This document shows, piece after piece, positions 28,188-41,085 of a DNA stretch of 64,000 nucleotides. The notes below the pieces were generated by a model. That model had not been told where the DNA came from and ran no database searches. It worked only from the letters and a program-made list of their open reading frames with translations. This DNA is from Chlorokybus atmophyticus (Eukaryota > Streptophyta > Chlorokybophyceae > Chlorokybales > Chlorokybaceae): the NCBI GenBank assembly GCA_009103225.1, contig RHPI01000797.1:1144521-1208520 (forward strand). The letters are read 5' to 3'. Numbering within the stretch: the first letter of the stretch is position 1; the number at the start of each line of letters is the position of its first letter. The position numbers and the translations under genes are program-made.

Positions 28188-28931
28188 TCATGCGTATGTG
28201 ATGAATTCCTCCGCTTCCAGCAGTTTCACAATCTCAAGGACCTCTGCCTCCACCGCATCCAGTATGTCATGGTTGTCGGACGTGCTTAAGACCGTTGCCT
28301 TGATGGTCATCACCATGATGCGGACAGCCTTGAAGGGGAAGCGCTGCGAGTACCCTCCATCTTTTGCAAAGTTATTGGCCGCAACGCACAACTTGGCCGG
28401 TTTTGTGATGAGCTTGTTGTAGCAGGCTGACCGCTGGCTGACATCGTTGCTGTACGAGTACTCAAGGTAGAGATCGAAATACGCTTGCAGATTATCGTGA
28501 AATCCTCGCAGCTCCTGGCCTTCAACTGCTTGCCGCACCTCTATGAGTGCAGTGGTTTGGCGAAGGGACGCTTGCGTAATCTGTTGGCTTATGTCGTTCC
28601 TCATGTCCTCCACAGCGTTTCTGAGCTTGTTGTTGTCTTGTTCTCGCACTGTCTCCCAGTGCTTGAATGTAGTTTTGACGTTTGTGTCTATAGCGTCCAG
28701 CGCTTGGTTGACCAGCGCGTATTGCTGCGCTGCTTTCATCTCTCGTTGCGCCGCGTAGAGGCGCACGGCGAGGTCTCCAAGCCCAAGCACGATGCCAGCG
28801 GTGCTCACAGCGATGGAGAGCGTCCCACCTGTGACGACGTTGCCAATGACGCTGCTCACCACGGCACCCGCAACGCTGGCTGCCATGCTATCTCCAGACG
28901 CAGTCTCATTGGCGGCTTTGACAGCTTTCAT
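28188..28931 (-). CDS. Helical protein with a hydrophobic Gly/Ala-rich N terminus, single exon
   Basis: An ATG at 28931 opens 247 codons without introns. Residues about 16-60 form a Gly/Ala/Val-rich stretch (SVAGAVVSSVIGNVVTGG, then SIAVSTAGIVLGLGDLAV) able to insert in or lie on a membrane. The rest is predicted helix with heptad-like content (KTTFKHWETVREQDNNKL, RNDISQQITQASLRQTTAL). I do not recognise a named family. The layout, a membrane-active helix followed by a helical bundle, recalls membrane-permeabilising helical effectors such as HeLo/MLKL-like domains, but there is no specific motif match. It lies 115 bases upstream of, and on the same strand as, the armadillo frame. The two might once have been one gene or act together. 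Confidence 0.7.
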   Translation of the reverse strand: MKAVKAANETASGDSMAASVAGAVVSSVIGNVVTGGTLSIAVSTAGIVLGLGDLAVRLYAAQREMKAAQQYALVNQALDAIDTNVKTTFKHWETVREQDNNKLRNAVEDMRNDISQQITQASLRQTTALIEVRQAVEGQELRGFHDNLQAYFDLYLEYSYSNDVSQRSACYNKLITKPAKLCVAANNFAKDGGYSQRFPFKAVRIMVMTIKATVLSTSDNHDILDAVEAEVLEIVKLLEAEEFITYA

Positions 28932-29930
28932 TGTCCTCCTTCAGAGGCAACAACCTCTGGCTGCCAAACTTCCTGCACGTGTTATGGATCAGAACATAGA
29001 GGTGCAAGTGCAGTGAAAGGAAGCCTATTTGACACACGGCTCGGGCTCCGTGCATGCAAATGGTCAGCGTGGCTGCTGCTGCTATATGTTGCTGGGTGCA
29101 AAAGGCAAGGCAAACGTGATAGCGCTGTGCGGCCTGCCTGCCCCGTGACAAGACTGCACAAATACTCTGCCATGCCAGCGACAGCGACTCACCTCTGGAG
29201 CTGACCTTGCACGCCTCACCCGTCCCCTCGTCCTCTTCCTCGCCTTCCTCCCCGTCCGCCTCAGCCTCTGGCGGAGGAGGCGCCTCTGCCCCCGCCACAC
29301 CTACAGCTCCCTCCCCCAGCCTCCCGTTAGTTCAGTCGGCTGACGCTCCAGCTGGCTCCTCCACTGCAACTCTGCTTGCAAGGCTGGCTGCAAAGCAATG
29401 ACTGCGTCAATGCATGCCACATCGTGATGTTACTCACAGACGTAACTCGCAGCACTCGCAGTCAAAACCTTCAGCTGCCAAGCACACGTGAGTCTTGCCA
29501 GCGCTTAGCTTGGACCGGCCTGGCCTGGCCTGGTCTTGCCTGGCTTGGTGCCAGGCCGGGCATGCACTGCGTCACTGCAAGGTTGAGTGCCAGTCAGCTG
29601 TCTTATTCTCACCGCAAGGTGGAGGAGCGCATGGATAAAGTCGCCGGCGCCTGCGCTGAGAGTGATGGCGTCGCTGCTCCTAGCCCTGCTTATACAGCTC
29701 AAACCACCAACCCACCAACCCACCCCCCACGCACCCAGCCAGCCACCCACTCGCCGCCGCTGCCGCCGCCCGTCACACCAGCAGCGGCAGCAGCAGCGAC
29801 AGTGTGGACTACGTCACTGAAGAGGAGTGCTGCGCGGGAGGCTCTCCCTGCGACAATTGCCATTTGTTATGACACTTCATTCTGCATGCCTGGGGCAAGT
29901 GTTATGCAGCGGCTTGTCGGCTAGCCGGGG
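28932..29930. other. GC-rich spacer with possible coding fragments
   Basis: The plus strand shows an open Ser/Pro/Ala-rich segment (29207-29398, ending in ATLLARLAAKQ) and another near 29625-29920 with Pro/Thr runs. Neither has a convincing start, splice context or domain. Tandem GGCCT-type repeats lie near 29517-29560. Any gene here is unproven. Confidence 0.3.
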
Positions 29931-30957
29931 CAAAATAACGTTTTCATAGGGCGGACAAAATGTCCAAAAACCAACATAGAGCGCGAAGTTCGAGAAAAAC
30001 CAAGATATTTCCAGAGGTTTGCGCCCGTCCATGCGCCGACATTCGAGTTTTTACAGCATGGCGGCCCTATGTATACCCAGTGAACTAGGCTGTTGCGGTG
30101 AAGTAAACTCGCTTGTAAGTATGCAAAATATATGCAGTAAAGTCCAAATAACGGGGGCGCATAGCCCGATCTCTCCATCCACAATGCGGTTAATTACCGC
30201 TGGTTACAAGTTGGTTACGTGTGTTAGAGTCTTGACGGGACGTGAAACGATAACGATAAACTAAGAGGTTTCTAACTCGGACCTTAATACCTTAATACCT
30301 TTTCATGTATATATGCAGTAATAACAGTTTTTAATTATACTCAAGCTCCCCAATCCGCATACCACATACCTGATGTGATCATATGTACGTTACGTACAAC
30401 GATAACACTAGCGAATATGCAGGTGATAGCTTGCAATACATGATCCACATCATAAATATGCAGGCATATATTGGCATAAATACCGCATATTTGTACCCGA
30501 TACATATAAAAACATGACTTGATAAGCCTTATCGTACATTTTTTTACACACACGTACACTGGTGTGCGTATGTGCCGCATTGTATGTGTTGATGTCCCAT
30601 CACTTCAACTACATGTTCATTTTATATAAATATATTCAATATGTGCGGAAACTGTACAACACGGCATTATAGGAGGTATGATATATATTATGATAGCGCT
30701 TTTCAAGCCTAGACTTGCCGGTCACCATGCTGTAACAAGTACAGCTGTGAATGTTACATAATGCGCTACAATACGTGTAAACCTTCAATTACAACACACC
30801 TTCATAGGAGAGCATCCAAAGAAGGAGCTACAGATGACCACGCGCTCAATCACCTCCAGCTGATCAAAGGCCCTCTTTGAATTTGTTGCTCTGATATATA
30901 ATTTTTTGAATTTGCTAAGCACTTTTTACCTGGCAGGTAAGAGCCTTTTGCTTAGAA
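29930..30957. other. AT-rich region, probable mobile-element debris
   Basis: Composition changes abruptly near 29930 from GC-rich to AT-rich. There are many short direct repeats (ACCTTAATACCTTAATACC near 30280) and no open frame of note. A small inverted repeat TTACCTG/CAGGTAA lies near 30927-30942. No gene is seen. Confidence 0.45.
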
Positions 30958-30981
30958 GGGGGGGGGGGGGGGGGGGGGGGN
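30958..30981. repeat. Poly-G run ending in N
   Basis: A homopolymer of about 23 G ends at an N (30981). It is a likely assembly join. Confidence 0.95.
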
Positions 30982-31268
30982 CTCGGCTATACTAGGGGGT
31001 ATAGCTCCATAAATACATTTGCATGCATGCAACCATTACATGGCATGTTATGCACGTTATAATGTAAGCTTATACCTTGCTACCGACACTAGCCAAACCA
31101 AAAAAGTCGGTTGTGTTATGCCACGCAAGAGGACCTGTTATACAAGCACGCATGTGTCAGTGAGAGATGTGTGCGTATGTCCGCGCGCGTGTGCATGCGA
31201 GAGAGGGTGAGACTGACAATGTGCGAGTGCGTGCGTGCTCATGTGTGTGTGCGTGCGTGCGTGCGTGC

Positions 31269-31987
<719 letters not shown>

Positions 31988-32212
31988 TGCTATTATTGAT
32001 GTTGTGGTGATGGTGATTGTGCGCGTGTGGTGTGTATGAGTTGTGTGGAAAAGACAATGAGATGGAGACGAAGTGCTTGTGCGTGCGTCAGCGTTGTTCT
32101 TGCTGTTACATGAGCACGCGCGTGCGCGCATGAGAGTGTGTCTGGCATTGTGTGTCCGTGTATGTGCACATGCGTTGTGATGGCAACTGGTTGGTGAAAG
32201 TAATATACGAGT

Positions 32213-34149
32213 TCACAACTTATCGACACCAAGTTGGTCCGTCCCAGCAATGCCGCTTACACCATCGCGTGTGCAATTGAACACAACATTGCCGACGACA
32301 CATGGCACAATCGCGAGATGATGTGCGAAGAACTTGTTCCAATCGCGAGCATCTGGCTCGCAAATGCGGCCAGCACCACCCCATGTCACATTGACAAAGC
32401 CAGGTTGGCAAAGTGCCAATAGCATGTCCTGATTGTTGCAATTGCATCACAGCATTAGTATCATATTGAGAAGTGCGCTCCGAATGGGAGTGTTGGCTTA
32501 CCGTTGATATATAGCGCGCAAAGTTGTGTCGTGAGGCGTCGTAATCCGATTCAAACCAATACGAGTCGCACAAAAATTGTGTAATAACCGCAATGATATC
32601 CACTGTAGAGCAGCCATGCGCGTCTGTACACTCGTACTCTCTAATAAACGCGTAACAAGTTAGACGCTGTATTCCAAGAGGCAATTACACAAGAAATTGG
32701 ATGAGCAGCTCACCCAATTATGTGCTTATGCTAGGGTGAATCTGCTCCATGCAAAGACTGTGATAGCTCACAACGCGTAATGCAGAATGCATTGCGCCTG
32801 CAGCGTAGTCGCAGCGTTATAAGAGTGCAATTGCAGTTTTGGTGATGCGAAGGCATTAGCCACTTACATGTTCAATTCCCGAGCAACCAATTCGCATATC
32901 TCTGAGATGTTGCGCTTTCTGTTGCCGCCGAACAATATTTGCGAGTTCAACAGAGGTGCTAAAGGAAGCCCAGCACATTTTGCCCATTGCTGACAAGCGA
33001 GAGGTTGAGTGAAAAAGTACACAACTGACAAAATCCACATGTCCTGCTGCAACTATATAAAAGACTACCGTCAATGCACAACAATCACACATACGTATGT
33101 GTAAGGTTAAAGGTAAACACACTTACTTGCATATCTGGACCGCAATCACATATCCCGGTTGCCTTCAACCATAATGGATACATTAGCAAACTATCCCATC
33201 GGTTAAGATGTACGTGTGGGTGGGCGTGCACATGCCAGTATGCCTGATTGATTGCCGTACTACAGTCCAGGACAACTAGCTTTCCACCACGCTTGTGACC
33301 CTTGAACTGCAAAACCAAACTCATGCGGCTTTGTCCGGCACCTGACAATAGTGCAAAGGTAAGAAACAATTGATACTGTGAGCAAGACTTGTAATATAGA
33401 GTGTACTTGTAAGAGTGACACAAAAATTTTAAGCCATGTAGCGCCGTCGCTATGGCCACAGAGGGTGGGCAAGCCACTCTCTACTGAAACCAAGCCGTCT
33501 ACAAGTGGCTCACACTGTGCACGCAAAACAAATGCAAGATGCAATCAACGCGTACAAGTGTATCATATCTCATGAACGGGTACAAGCCAACCGCAAGCAA
33601 ATAACATATAGGTTGGTCACTATATTGCGCTATGTAATTGAGGGAGTACTTGACACCGAACACGGTGGCGCGGCAATGTCTTGAAACCAGTCAACACACG
33701 CAGCAGTAGCCAAATAGAAAATGTCACCCCATCTCCTGCAAAGGCACATGTGCTTAGCTAAGAAATCTATAGTAGTTTAACCACCTTGTGCTCTACAGAA
33801 TGGTAACACATCATGTACCTTGCGAATGTTCTAAAATGAGACATAAATTCTTGGCGCGCTTGTGGAAACCTAACACCCTCGAACCTTCACGCTTGATGAC
33901 GCCTCGGATATCGTAATGGCGGTTTTTATCGTTCAGCGATCTAACTAATTTCTCATTCGGCTGCTTGCGGGCAGTGCGATATGCACGATGCAGATACGTG
34001 TGTGTGAGGTGAACTGCGAGTGGATCTTGCGCTGCATGGCGCATACTTCCTGAGCTTCGGGCATTTAAACAATTACACATTGTCAATAACACATCATACA
34101 AGGCAATTCTCATGCAATCTGTAGTCAGTGGGTTTGTGTGTGTGCGCAT
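32213..34149 (-). CDS. Fragmented multi-exon gene of a repeated family, probably mobile-element derived
   Basis: Several minus-strand segments look coding and lie in order: 34149-33811 (ARKQPNEKLVRSLNDKNRHY), 33544-33430 (CEPLVDGLVSVESGLPTLCG), about 33310-33125 (GGKLVVLDCSTAINQAYWH), 33052-32864 (DMWILSVVYFFTQPLACQQW), about 32650-32510 (ECTDAHGCSTVDIIAVITQF) and 32425-32213 (PGFVNVTWGGAGRICEPDAR). Splice joins were not all resolved. The second segment recurs twice at 55.4-55.6 kb with conserved protein sequence, showing a multicopy family. I do not recognise its enzyme. The repeat setting and proximity to a candidate transposase suggest an autonomous or semi-autonomous element. Confidence 0.45.
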
Positions 34150-35020
34150 TCATATGCACAACATGCAAAGAGCACAATTGAAAGCACTAGCGCGCGAGAG
34201 TACACCGCACACGCAACAACACCTTTGTTTGAAACTTTTCGGTTGCCCCCGACGTCCAACACCACCAGATATGCATTGTTTGGAACACCTGCGCGCAAGC
34301 GTGTGAGCGTATGCGCAAGCGCGTGCGAGGGAGACAGAGAGAGAGAGGCAGAGAGAGAGAGGGAGAGAGAGAGGAAGAGGGCTCACTAGATGCCGACAAG
34401 GACTGCGCGCAAGCACCTACTACGCCACACTCTATCGAGCGCGCACTCTTGTATGACGGCAAGGGCGCATCAGCAAGGCGCGCAAGGGCACATATGGCAA
34501 TTCGCATGTGAGTACAATCGCATTGAACTTGATGCTTAGATATGTGTGCGTGCTTGAGCGTTAACGTGCTTGCGAACATGTATGCATGCATTGGTATGTG
34601 TGCACGATGGTGTGCATGCATATGTGTCAGATCGCTAGCCTGTGTGCGCTCGTATGGGTGCGCATCCGTGTGCATGTGACGAAACGCCAATGCGCATGAC
34701 AAACCACACATGTATACACCTATATGGTGTAGGAAGCCAGCACTATGAGAGGTTGACTGTGACTGAATTGATGTCTACCTACTGGGGCAGGCCACCAACG
34801 ACCATAACAAGATTGGTGCGGCCGGCCATCTTCAATTCAACCTCTGTATGCACGCCTGCTCAATACGCCATCTTCACTTCAACCTCCATATGCACGCCTG
34901 CTCAATAGGACACAGTTAACATACAACGAGAGAAGAACTAACTGCATGACCGACACAGTGCGTGGTGGAGTGTTTGAAGATGAGTAAGTGTGTGTTCATG
35001 CTTGTGCGTGTGCGTGCGTG
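34150..35020. other. Repeat-rich spacer
   Basis: It contains a GAGA-rich stretch (34331-34380), GTGCATG-type alternating purine-pyrimidine tracts, and a local direct repeat with shared GCCATCTTCAATTCAACCTC/GCCATCTTCACTTCAACCTC units near 34828 and 34869. No supported gene. Confidence 0.5.
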
Positions 35021-35027
35021 TGTAGTT

Positions 35028-35260
35028 GTTGTTCTTGTTGTGTGTGCGCGCGTGTGTGTACGTATGTGCGTAGAAAGGAGCTTGACTGGCTGAGTGCGTG
35101 TGTGCGTGTGTTGTGGTGGTGGTGGTGGTGGTGGTGTGTGTGCATGGAACAGATCAGGACTGACTGAGTGCGAGTGCGAGTGCCAGTGCCAGTGCCAGTG
35201 CGCGTGTGTGTGTGCGCGTGTGTGTGCGTGTGTACGTGTTGTGGTTGTTGTTGTTGTTGT
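35028..35260 (+). repeat. Direct duplication, left copy
   Basis: This matches 35575-35770 in the same orientation. Shared blocks include TTCTTGTTGTGTGTGCGCGC, GAGCTTGACTGGCTG, a GGT run, CATGGAACAGA versus CATGAAACAGA, and GTGCGAGTGCGAGTGC. The offset is about 545 bases. Confidence 0.75.
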
Positions 35261-35518
35261 TACTGGTGCTGGTGTTGCTTTGTGTGCGTGTGTGTGAGTG
35301 ACAAACACTGTGTTTGTACATTATGGTACAGATTCCGTGTGTGTGAATGCTCCTGTGCTACTCCTTCACGACCACTTACCTGTGCACAAATGCGGGAGAA
35401 GAGAGGAGAGCCAGGAACAAGGCAGCAGTGCTGTGCTGGATCGTAGGCAGTGCCAGTGCGGTAGTGCTGGCTGGAGCAGGGTGGGCGAAGAGGGGAGGAG
35501 GTGTAGGACAATGCCTAC

Positions 35519-35574
35519 AGAAAAAAGCACATGATTAACAACAATTGGTTGTTGTTAATCATGTGCTTTTTTCT
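35519..35574. repeat. Long perfect palindrome, 26-bp arms
   Basis: Arms at 35519-35544 and 35549-35574 are exact reverse complements (outer bases AGAAAAAAGCACATGATTAA) around a TTGG centre. This would form a very stable hairpin or cruciform. It sits exactly between the two copies of the direct duplication. Confidence 0.9.
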
Positions 35575-35770
35575 TATTCTTGTTGTGTGTGCGCGCGTGT
35601 GTGTACATGTGTGCGTAGACAAGAGCTTGACTGGCTGTGCGTGTTGTGGTGGTGGTGGTGGTGGTGGTGGTGTGTGTGCATGAAACAGAACGGGACTGAC
35701 TTAGTGCGAGTGCGAGTGCGCGTGCGTGCGTGTGTACGTGTGTACGTTTTGTTGTTGTTGTGGTGGTGGT
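35575..35770 (+). repeat. Direct duplication, right copy
   Basis: This is the partner of 35028-35260. It starts immediately after the palindrome. GGT repeat length and a few substitutions differ. Confidence 0.75.
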
Positions 35771-36260
35771 GGTTGTTATGGTTGTGGTTGTGGAAAAAAG
35801 CCATTGCCGCCCACAGCGCCGCCACGACGCCAACGCCGCTGTGGCCAGAGGTGTCACTGTCTGCACTGTGCAGTCACACAAGCCATCATCCGCAGTCAAT
35901 GTGTGTGTGTCCGTGTGCGTCAACTGCACATTCCCACAACCACACAACCAGCTCACCCCTCACCCCTGACCTCGTCGCCATCGCCCCGCCACCGCTGAGT
36001 CAGCAGATGCACGCCTAAAGAGTCTTTTATTAAGATGAATGGCTGTCAAGTAAACACAACATCGAAAGCTTTATGGAAAGCGATTATGGACAGGAGATAG
36101 TATGATGTTATGCTTGAAAGGATTTTCTTGAAGACTCTGATCGACGGCGTCAATCTGACTGGGCATGTGCCAGCAGAAGCGGACGCAAAGCTTTGTGTGC
36201 AATCTTTGTTTACTTATTTTCAAGGGTATTCACTATCTGAGCACCCCACGCTAAAAACAA

Positions 36261-36318
36261 TTGTCTGTGATGCGGGGCCCCCGATGCAGGGTTTTCGGGG
36301 GCCCCGCATCACAGACAA
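36261..36318. repeat. Perfect 24-bp inverted repeat beside a poly-C run
   Basis: Arms at 36261-36284 and 36295-36318 (TTGTCTGTGATGCGGGGCCC and its complement) are exact, with a 10-base loop. Complementarity continues imperfectly outward to about 36246 and 36336 (CACGCT.AAAAC / GTTTTCAGCGTG). Confidence 0.88.
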
Positions 36319-36376
36319 ATGTTAAGTTTTCAGCGTGGTCGGGTGCTGCGGGCCCCCGAACGTGCTTTTCGCTCAC

Positions 36377-36619
<243 letters not shown>

Positions 36620-37329
36620 GGGCACACAGCGCTGGGTGCGCGCTGCCGTGCGGAACATTGGCGGCAAGGCAACGCCGGGGTGAGCGGCAAAAGCAAACCG
36701 ACAGCTAGGCGCAGCATCGACGCCGGCCGCCAATTAATGTCAGGGCCCGCGCCTTGTCGGGCGTCGACACGCCGTTGTCGACCTTGGTGCCAAGACGATC
36801 TTGGCAAGATCCTCCTTGCAGCTCCGGGACCAGTCGCGACTTGCAGGTACCGTATCTAGCGCATACCGTACTAAGGTACGGTTTAGCATGGCAGGCCGCC
36901 AGTGTCAATGCTGTCATTGGCCGCCACGAATGTCTCTGATAACATTTTGCGGTGGACACCGCCGGTGAAAAGTACCGCCGGTTGATAATGTCACATGACA
37001 TGATTGGGGCTTGCCGAAGCATGAGATCGCGGATGTAACGCCGCCGCCGTTTCGCCGTCGCATGACAGATATGCCCGCTGCCTCTGCAGACGGCCGCCCG
37101 GCGCGGCTGGCAAAAAGCATCTTCATGCATGCGGCTCAGCGGCCGCGCGAACCTGTTTGTATAGCGGGGAACCATCTCAGCAGCAGCAGCAGCAGGTAGT
37201 CTCTGCGTGTCGTTGTAGGCGTTGCACTTGTGTCTGGCGTCGCTGCCCGTCTTCACAATTCAGTGCCTGGGCTGGTTGTGAGGGCAGCGTGGCGGGAGCA
37301 GAGCGAGTGCCCAGCAGGGCTTCCCCGGC
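36620..37329. other. GC-rich spacer upstream of the wall-glycoprotein gene
   Basis: It contains several short palindromes (for example CCGTACTAAGGTACGG near 36865-36885) and a CAG run near 37180-37195. Promoter elements for the gene starting at 37330 should lie in its right part, but none is recognisable. Confidence 0.4.
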
Positions 37330-40300
37330 ATGGCTTCCCCGGCATGGCCACAACTCTGCTTGTGTGCAGTGCTGCTGGCTACAGACGCACTCACAGGTAA
37401 CCGTATGCACGCAACGCAACGCACACATACTCGCTTTGAACTTATGCAGCACGCAATGCGCAGGCGCGTTCGCGGCTGCGTGCGCCAGTGCTACCTCCGT
37501 GAGCGTTCCGAGCTGGCCTTCAGTACCGGTGGATGCCGGAGTTGGCGTAGCAGTGACAAGATGCTGCGTCAACGACATTGGCAACAGCTTCGTGGCTGCT
37601 TTCACCATGCAAATAGCGGGTCAGTACTGGACTGATGGCGTCCCGAACCCGGCCTGGACGACGCACGGCAACTACTTTATCAACAGCCTGGAAGCCGTCT
37701 GCAGTGACCACACCGCTCCCGAGCCCCTCACACCAAATGCAGGCAGTTCTTCGTGCCCCACAACACCTGCGCCGAGCAACCTGCTGCCCTTCTTCTGGCC
37801 CGCATTCCATGTTCAGTCGCCAGCCTACGGCTGGAGCTCTTTCACCATGAGGTTCGTGCATAGCACTTCTTAGCATCTTGGTGCGCACGCATGCAAGCAT
37901 GTTTATGTACAAACAGGCACACACACGCGAATATACGATTATATGGATACGCGAAATCCACCCCCCAACACAACTGTACACCCACAGCCACCCACATGTA
38001 CATACACACATGTATATGAATGTATGTGCATGTACTCATGTGTGTATACATGTGTGCGCAGATGGACACACGTGGGTTATCTTGTGTATGTGCGTGCTTG
38101 CATGCATGCGCGTGTGCGTGTATATGTATATACGCGCGTATGTGTGTGCTTTCACGCACGCGCGCGTGTGTGTTTGTTTAATGTTATGTACATATACACA
38201 TATAAATGTATGCCCACGTGCCTGACGTTGTGTGCTTGCCATTGCTGCAGCACGAATGGTACCTGGGCTGTGGACTTGCTCGGTCAGTCTGCAAATTGGG
38301 AAAATCCCCGCCTGACGAGTGCGCAAGTCACATACTCATGCCCAGCGGGTCAACGCGTGGTTGGGTTTAAAGCAGTTCCTGGTTGTCGAAGTTTGGAAAA
38401 CCTGCAGGTCTGAGAATTTTCGTTGTATACCACTGATATGTGCAGATTGGTATGCAATAGTAGTAGTGGCTAGCACAAATGCATGCTGCAGCAACTGTCA
38501 TGACCGTGTTGGTTATGATCTTTTAGTCATGGTGTGCAAGCACTCTTGAGCTGTACCCGAGCTTGTTTACATAAGTCTTGCAGCTCTGCGGGCTGTAACG
38601 TAGACGTCTGACTTGTTATGGTGATGGCGCTGCAGATGATTTGCGATTATGTTACTCCTCCACCAAGCCAGTCTCTACCTACTCAGTCAGGCAAGTTCTT
38701 ACAACAGCATGTGCTGTCTTCGTTTTCAAGTGCTGTTGCCTCCCTAGCCGCAAGCATGCTGTGATCAGTCTTGTAGTAAAGCATGCGTTCACACATGTGT
38801 GTGTTAGATGGTTCGTGACACCCGCGTGCTCCCTTGCAGACCCTCCAGCAGGGGCCGTTGGCGAGAACTGCGGCGTTTCTGTGCCTCTTTACTCAGCCAT
38901 CGACTATACGGCAATGAAGGATGCAGCTCTTTTTCCGCCAAAAGCTTCATGCTGCCCCCCCGGCGTTTTCGTGGAGTTCCTATCGTGGACAGTCACACGG
39001 GTGCAATGCAATGACCCAAATGGCTGCAATGGCATCGCTGTTGATGGCTATGCAGGCACGGCAGCCAGTCCTGTCCCGCAGTACACGGTCGGGCTGATAT
39101 CCGGCCAGTGCTTGGATGGCACCGTGCTCAGAACCGTGTCCCGCTACAATGTGCTGAATGGCGACGGCCCTGTGCCAACCACCTGCCCCGTGCAGTACGA
39201 CGCCATTGATTCGGACGTGCGCTCGTACGCCTCCTCTCCTGTGCAGTACTTTGTCGCCTCAGCTACGTGCGTACTTTTACTTGCACCAGCATCACTCTGC
39301 CACTCAGTTTATGACTTGATACAAGTACTTACTCAATGGCACTCGCTGTTTTTTGCAGCTCGTCACATGTTGTAACGAGCATGTTCTCTGCTAACGATAC
39401 CGACTATCCCTGCCCTGACGGCTTTGCACTCTCTGGCTTCCAGGCTGCATCCGCATGCACTGGTATCACTCTTCTTGAGGTGTTTTGCTCCCCACTTGCG
39501 CCACCGCCTCTTCCTCCGCCTTCGCCCCCGCCTGCTGTCTACAATGGTAAGCTAAAACAATGCTTCTAACGGTTCAGATGAAGGATTACTTGCAGACCTC
39601 TCGAACCCATTGTTGTATACTGCAAGTTAAACACTTTCGTTCCTTTAGCAAAGTATTTGGTCCGCTGCTGTTGCATGCAGGGGTTTGCAGTCCGCTGCTG
39701 CAGGCTGTTCCAGACCGGAGTTATACTGAAGTTTCACGCTCATGCTGTCCGGAGGGTTCCTTCATCTCGCAGCTTGAATTTGCCGTGAATCCAGGGTCAG
39801 ACTCTTACCAACCTCCAGCCTATGAGGGCGTCGCTGCCTTCCTCTCAGGAATTCAAGGCACGTGCAGTGATGGCACACTGCTGCAGTCCATAGGTCAGAT
39901 GCAAGCCAATGGCTGCGTTAATCGGTACGACTACAACTACACCGACTACGAATACGACATCATCTCCGGCACATTAGAGTACTACAGCCTGGAGTCAACC
40001 ACAGGCTGGAACAGCTTTGAGGTCAAGTAAGTCCCTTTCGCCTTTGCCTCGCTTCATGAGCGTTCATATTGCCGGTACTATAGAAGCAGGTGGCTAGCCT
40101 GACATGAGACGCTCTCATATAGCAATGTGTGGTGTACAGCGATTTGGAGACCACTATCGGAGCATTTGGCTTTGGTGACACGAGATACCATTCCGACGAA
40201 ACGAACTTTTCATGCTCTCAGTATGGCGCAATCTTTGTTGGTTATGGCGGTTATACTTTTGGCTGTGGAGTGTCTGCAGTCCAGGTGCTGCAAGCACATA

Positions 40301-41085
40301 TGTAACGATTGTAAACTGTGTGGGGTTATCAATAGTAAGGCTGTTGACAGCAGCACTAACACAAAGATACGTGTGTGGCTGTGCAGATGCTTTGCGGGAA
40401 TCCCAATCCGCCCTCTCCTCCACCTACCATGCATCCTCCCCCGCCTGCGCCGCCCCAACCTCCATTACCGCGCCCAAGCCCACCACCTTCTCCACGTCCC
40501 TCGCACCCTCCCCCCAAGGCTCCGACAGCTTCGTCACCACCGACGCCACCACCCCACCCTCCACCAAGACAAACAGCTCCTGCCCCGCGCAGTGCCCCAT
40601 CTCCTCCACCCCTGCACCCTTCTCCTGCTTCGCATCCTCCTCCCCCAAAGCCGTCGTTGCCACCGCCAATGCAGACACCACACCCACCACGCAGTCCACC
40701 GTCACAGCTATCGCCACCCCCGCGCAGAGTCCTCTCTCCTCCGCCCCTGCACCCTCCTTCCCAATTGCCACCGCCAGTGCAGACACCACACCCGCCACGC
40801 AGTCCACCGATACAGCTATCACCTCCCCCGCGCGGAGCTCTCTCTCCTCCGCCCCTGCACCCTCCTCCCCATTTGCCACCGCCAGTGCAGACACCCCACC
40901 CGCCACGCAGTCCACCGACACAGCTATCGCCGCCCCCGCGCAGAGTTCTCACTCCTCCGCCCCTGCACCCTCCTCCCCAAAAGACGCTGTCACCACCGGC
41001 GGTGCAGACGCCACCCCACCCTCCACCGCGCCGTCCACCTCCCCCGCGGAGAAGTTTGTCTCCTCCGCCCCTGCCGCGTCGTTGA
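37330..41085 (+). CDS. Secreted Pro/Ser-rich extracellular-matrix glycoprotein, 9 exons
   Basis: Exons 37330-37396, 37464-37851, 38251-38407, 38636-38690, 38840-39266, 39359-39546, 39681-40026, 40140-40284 and 40387-41085 join in phase to 823 residues. Residues 1-23 (MASPAWPQLCLCAVLLATDA) are a signal peptide. The luminal part contains three related Cys-containing modules, each ending in a Leu/Val-x-x-x-C motif at an exon edge: CPAGQRVVGFKAVPGC...LQMICD, CPDGFALSGFQAASAC...LEVFCS and CSQYGAIFVGYGGYTFGC...VQMLCG. The last exon is about 230 residues of Ser/Pro repeats (SPPPLHPPP, PPRSPPxQLSPPPR), the hydroxyproline-rich rod typical of pherophorins and extensins. It probably acts in the cell wall or extracellular matrix as a cross-linked structural glycoprotein. 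Intron 4 has a GC donor. The exact family is not certain. Confidence 0.85.
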
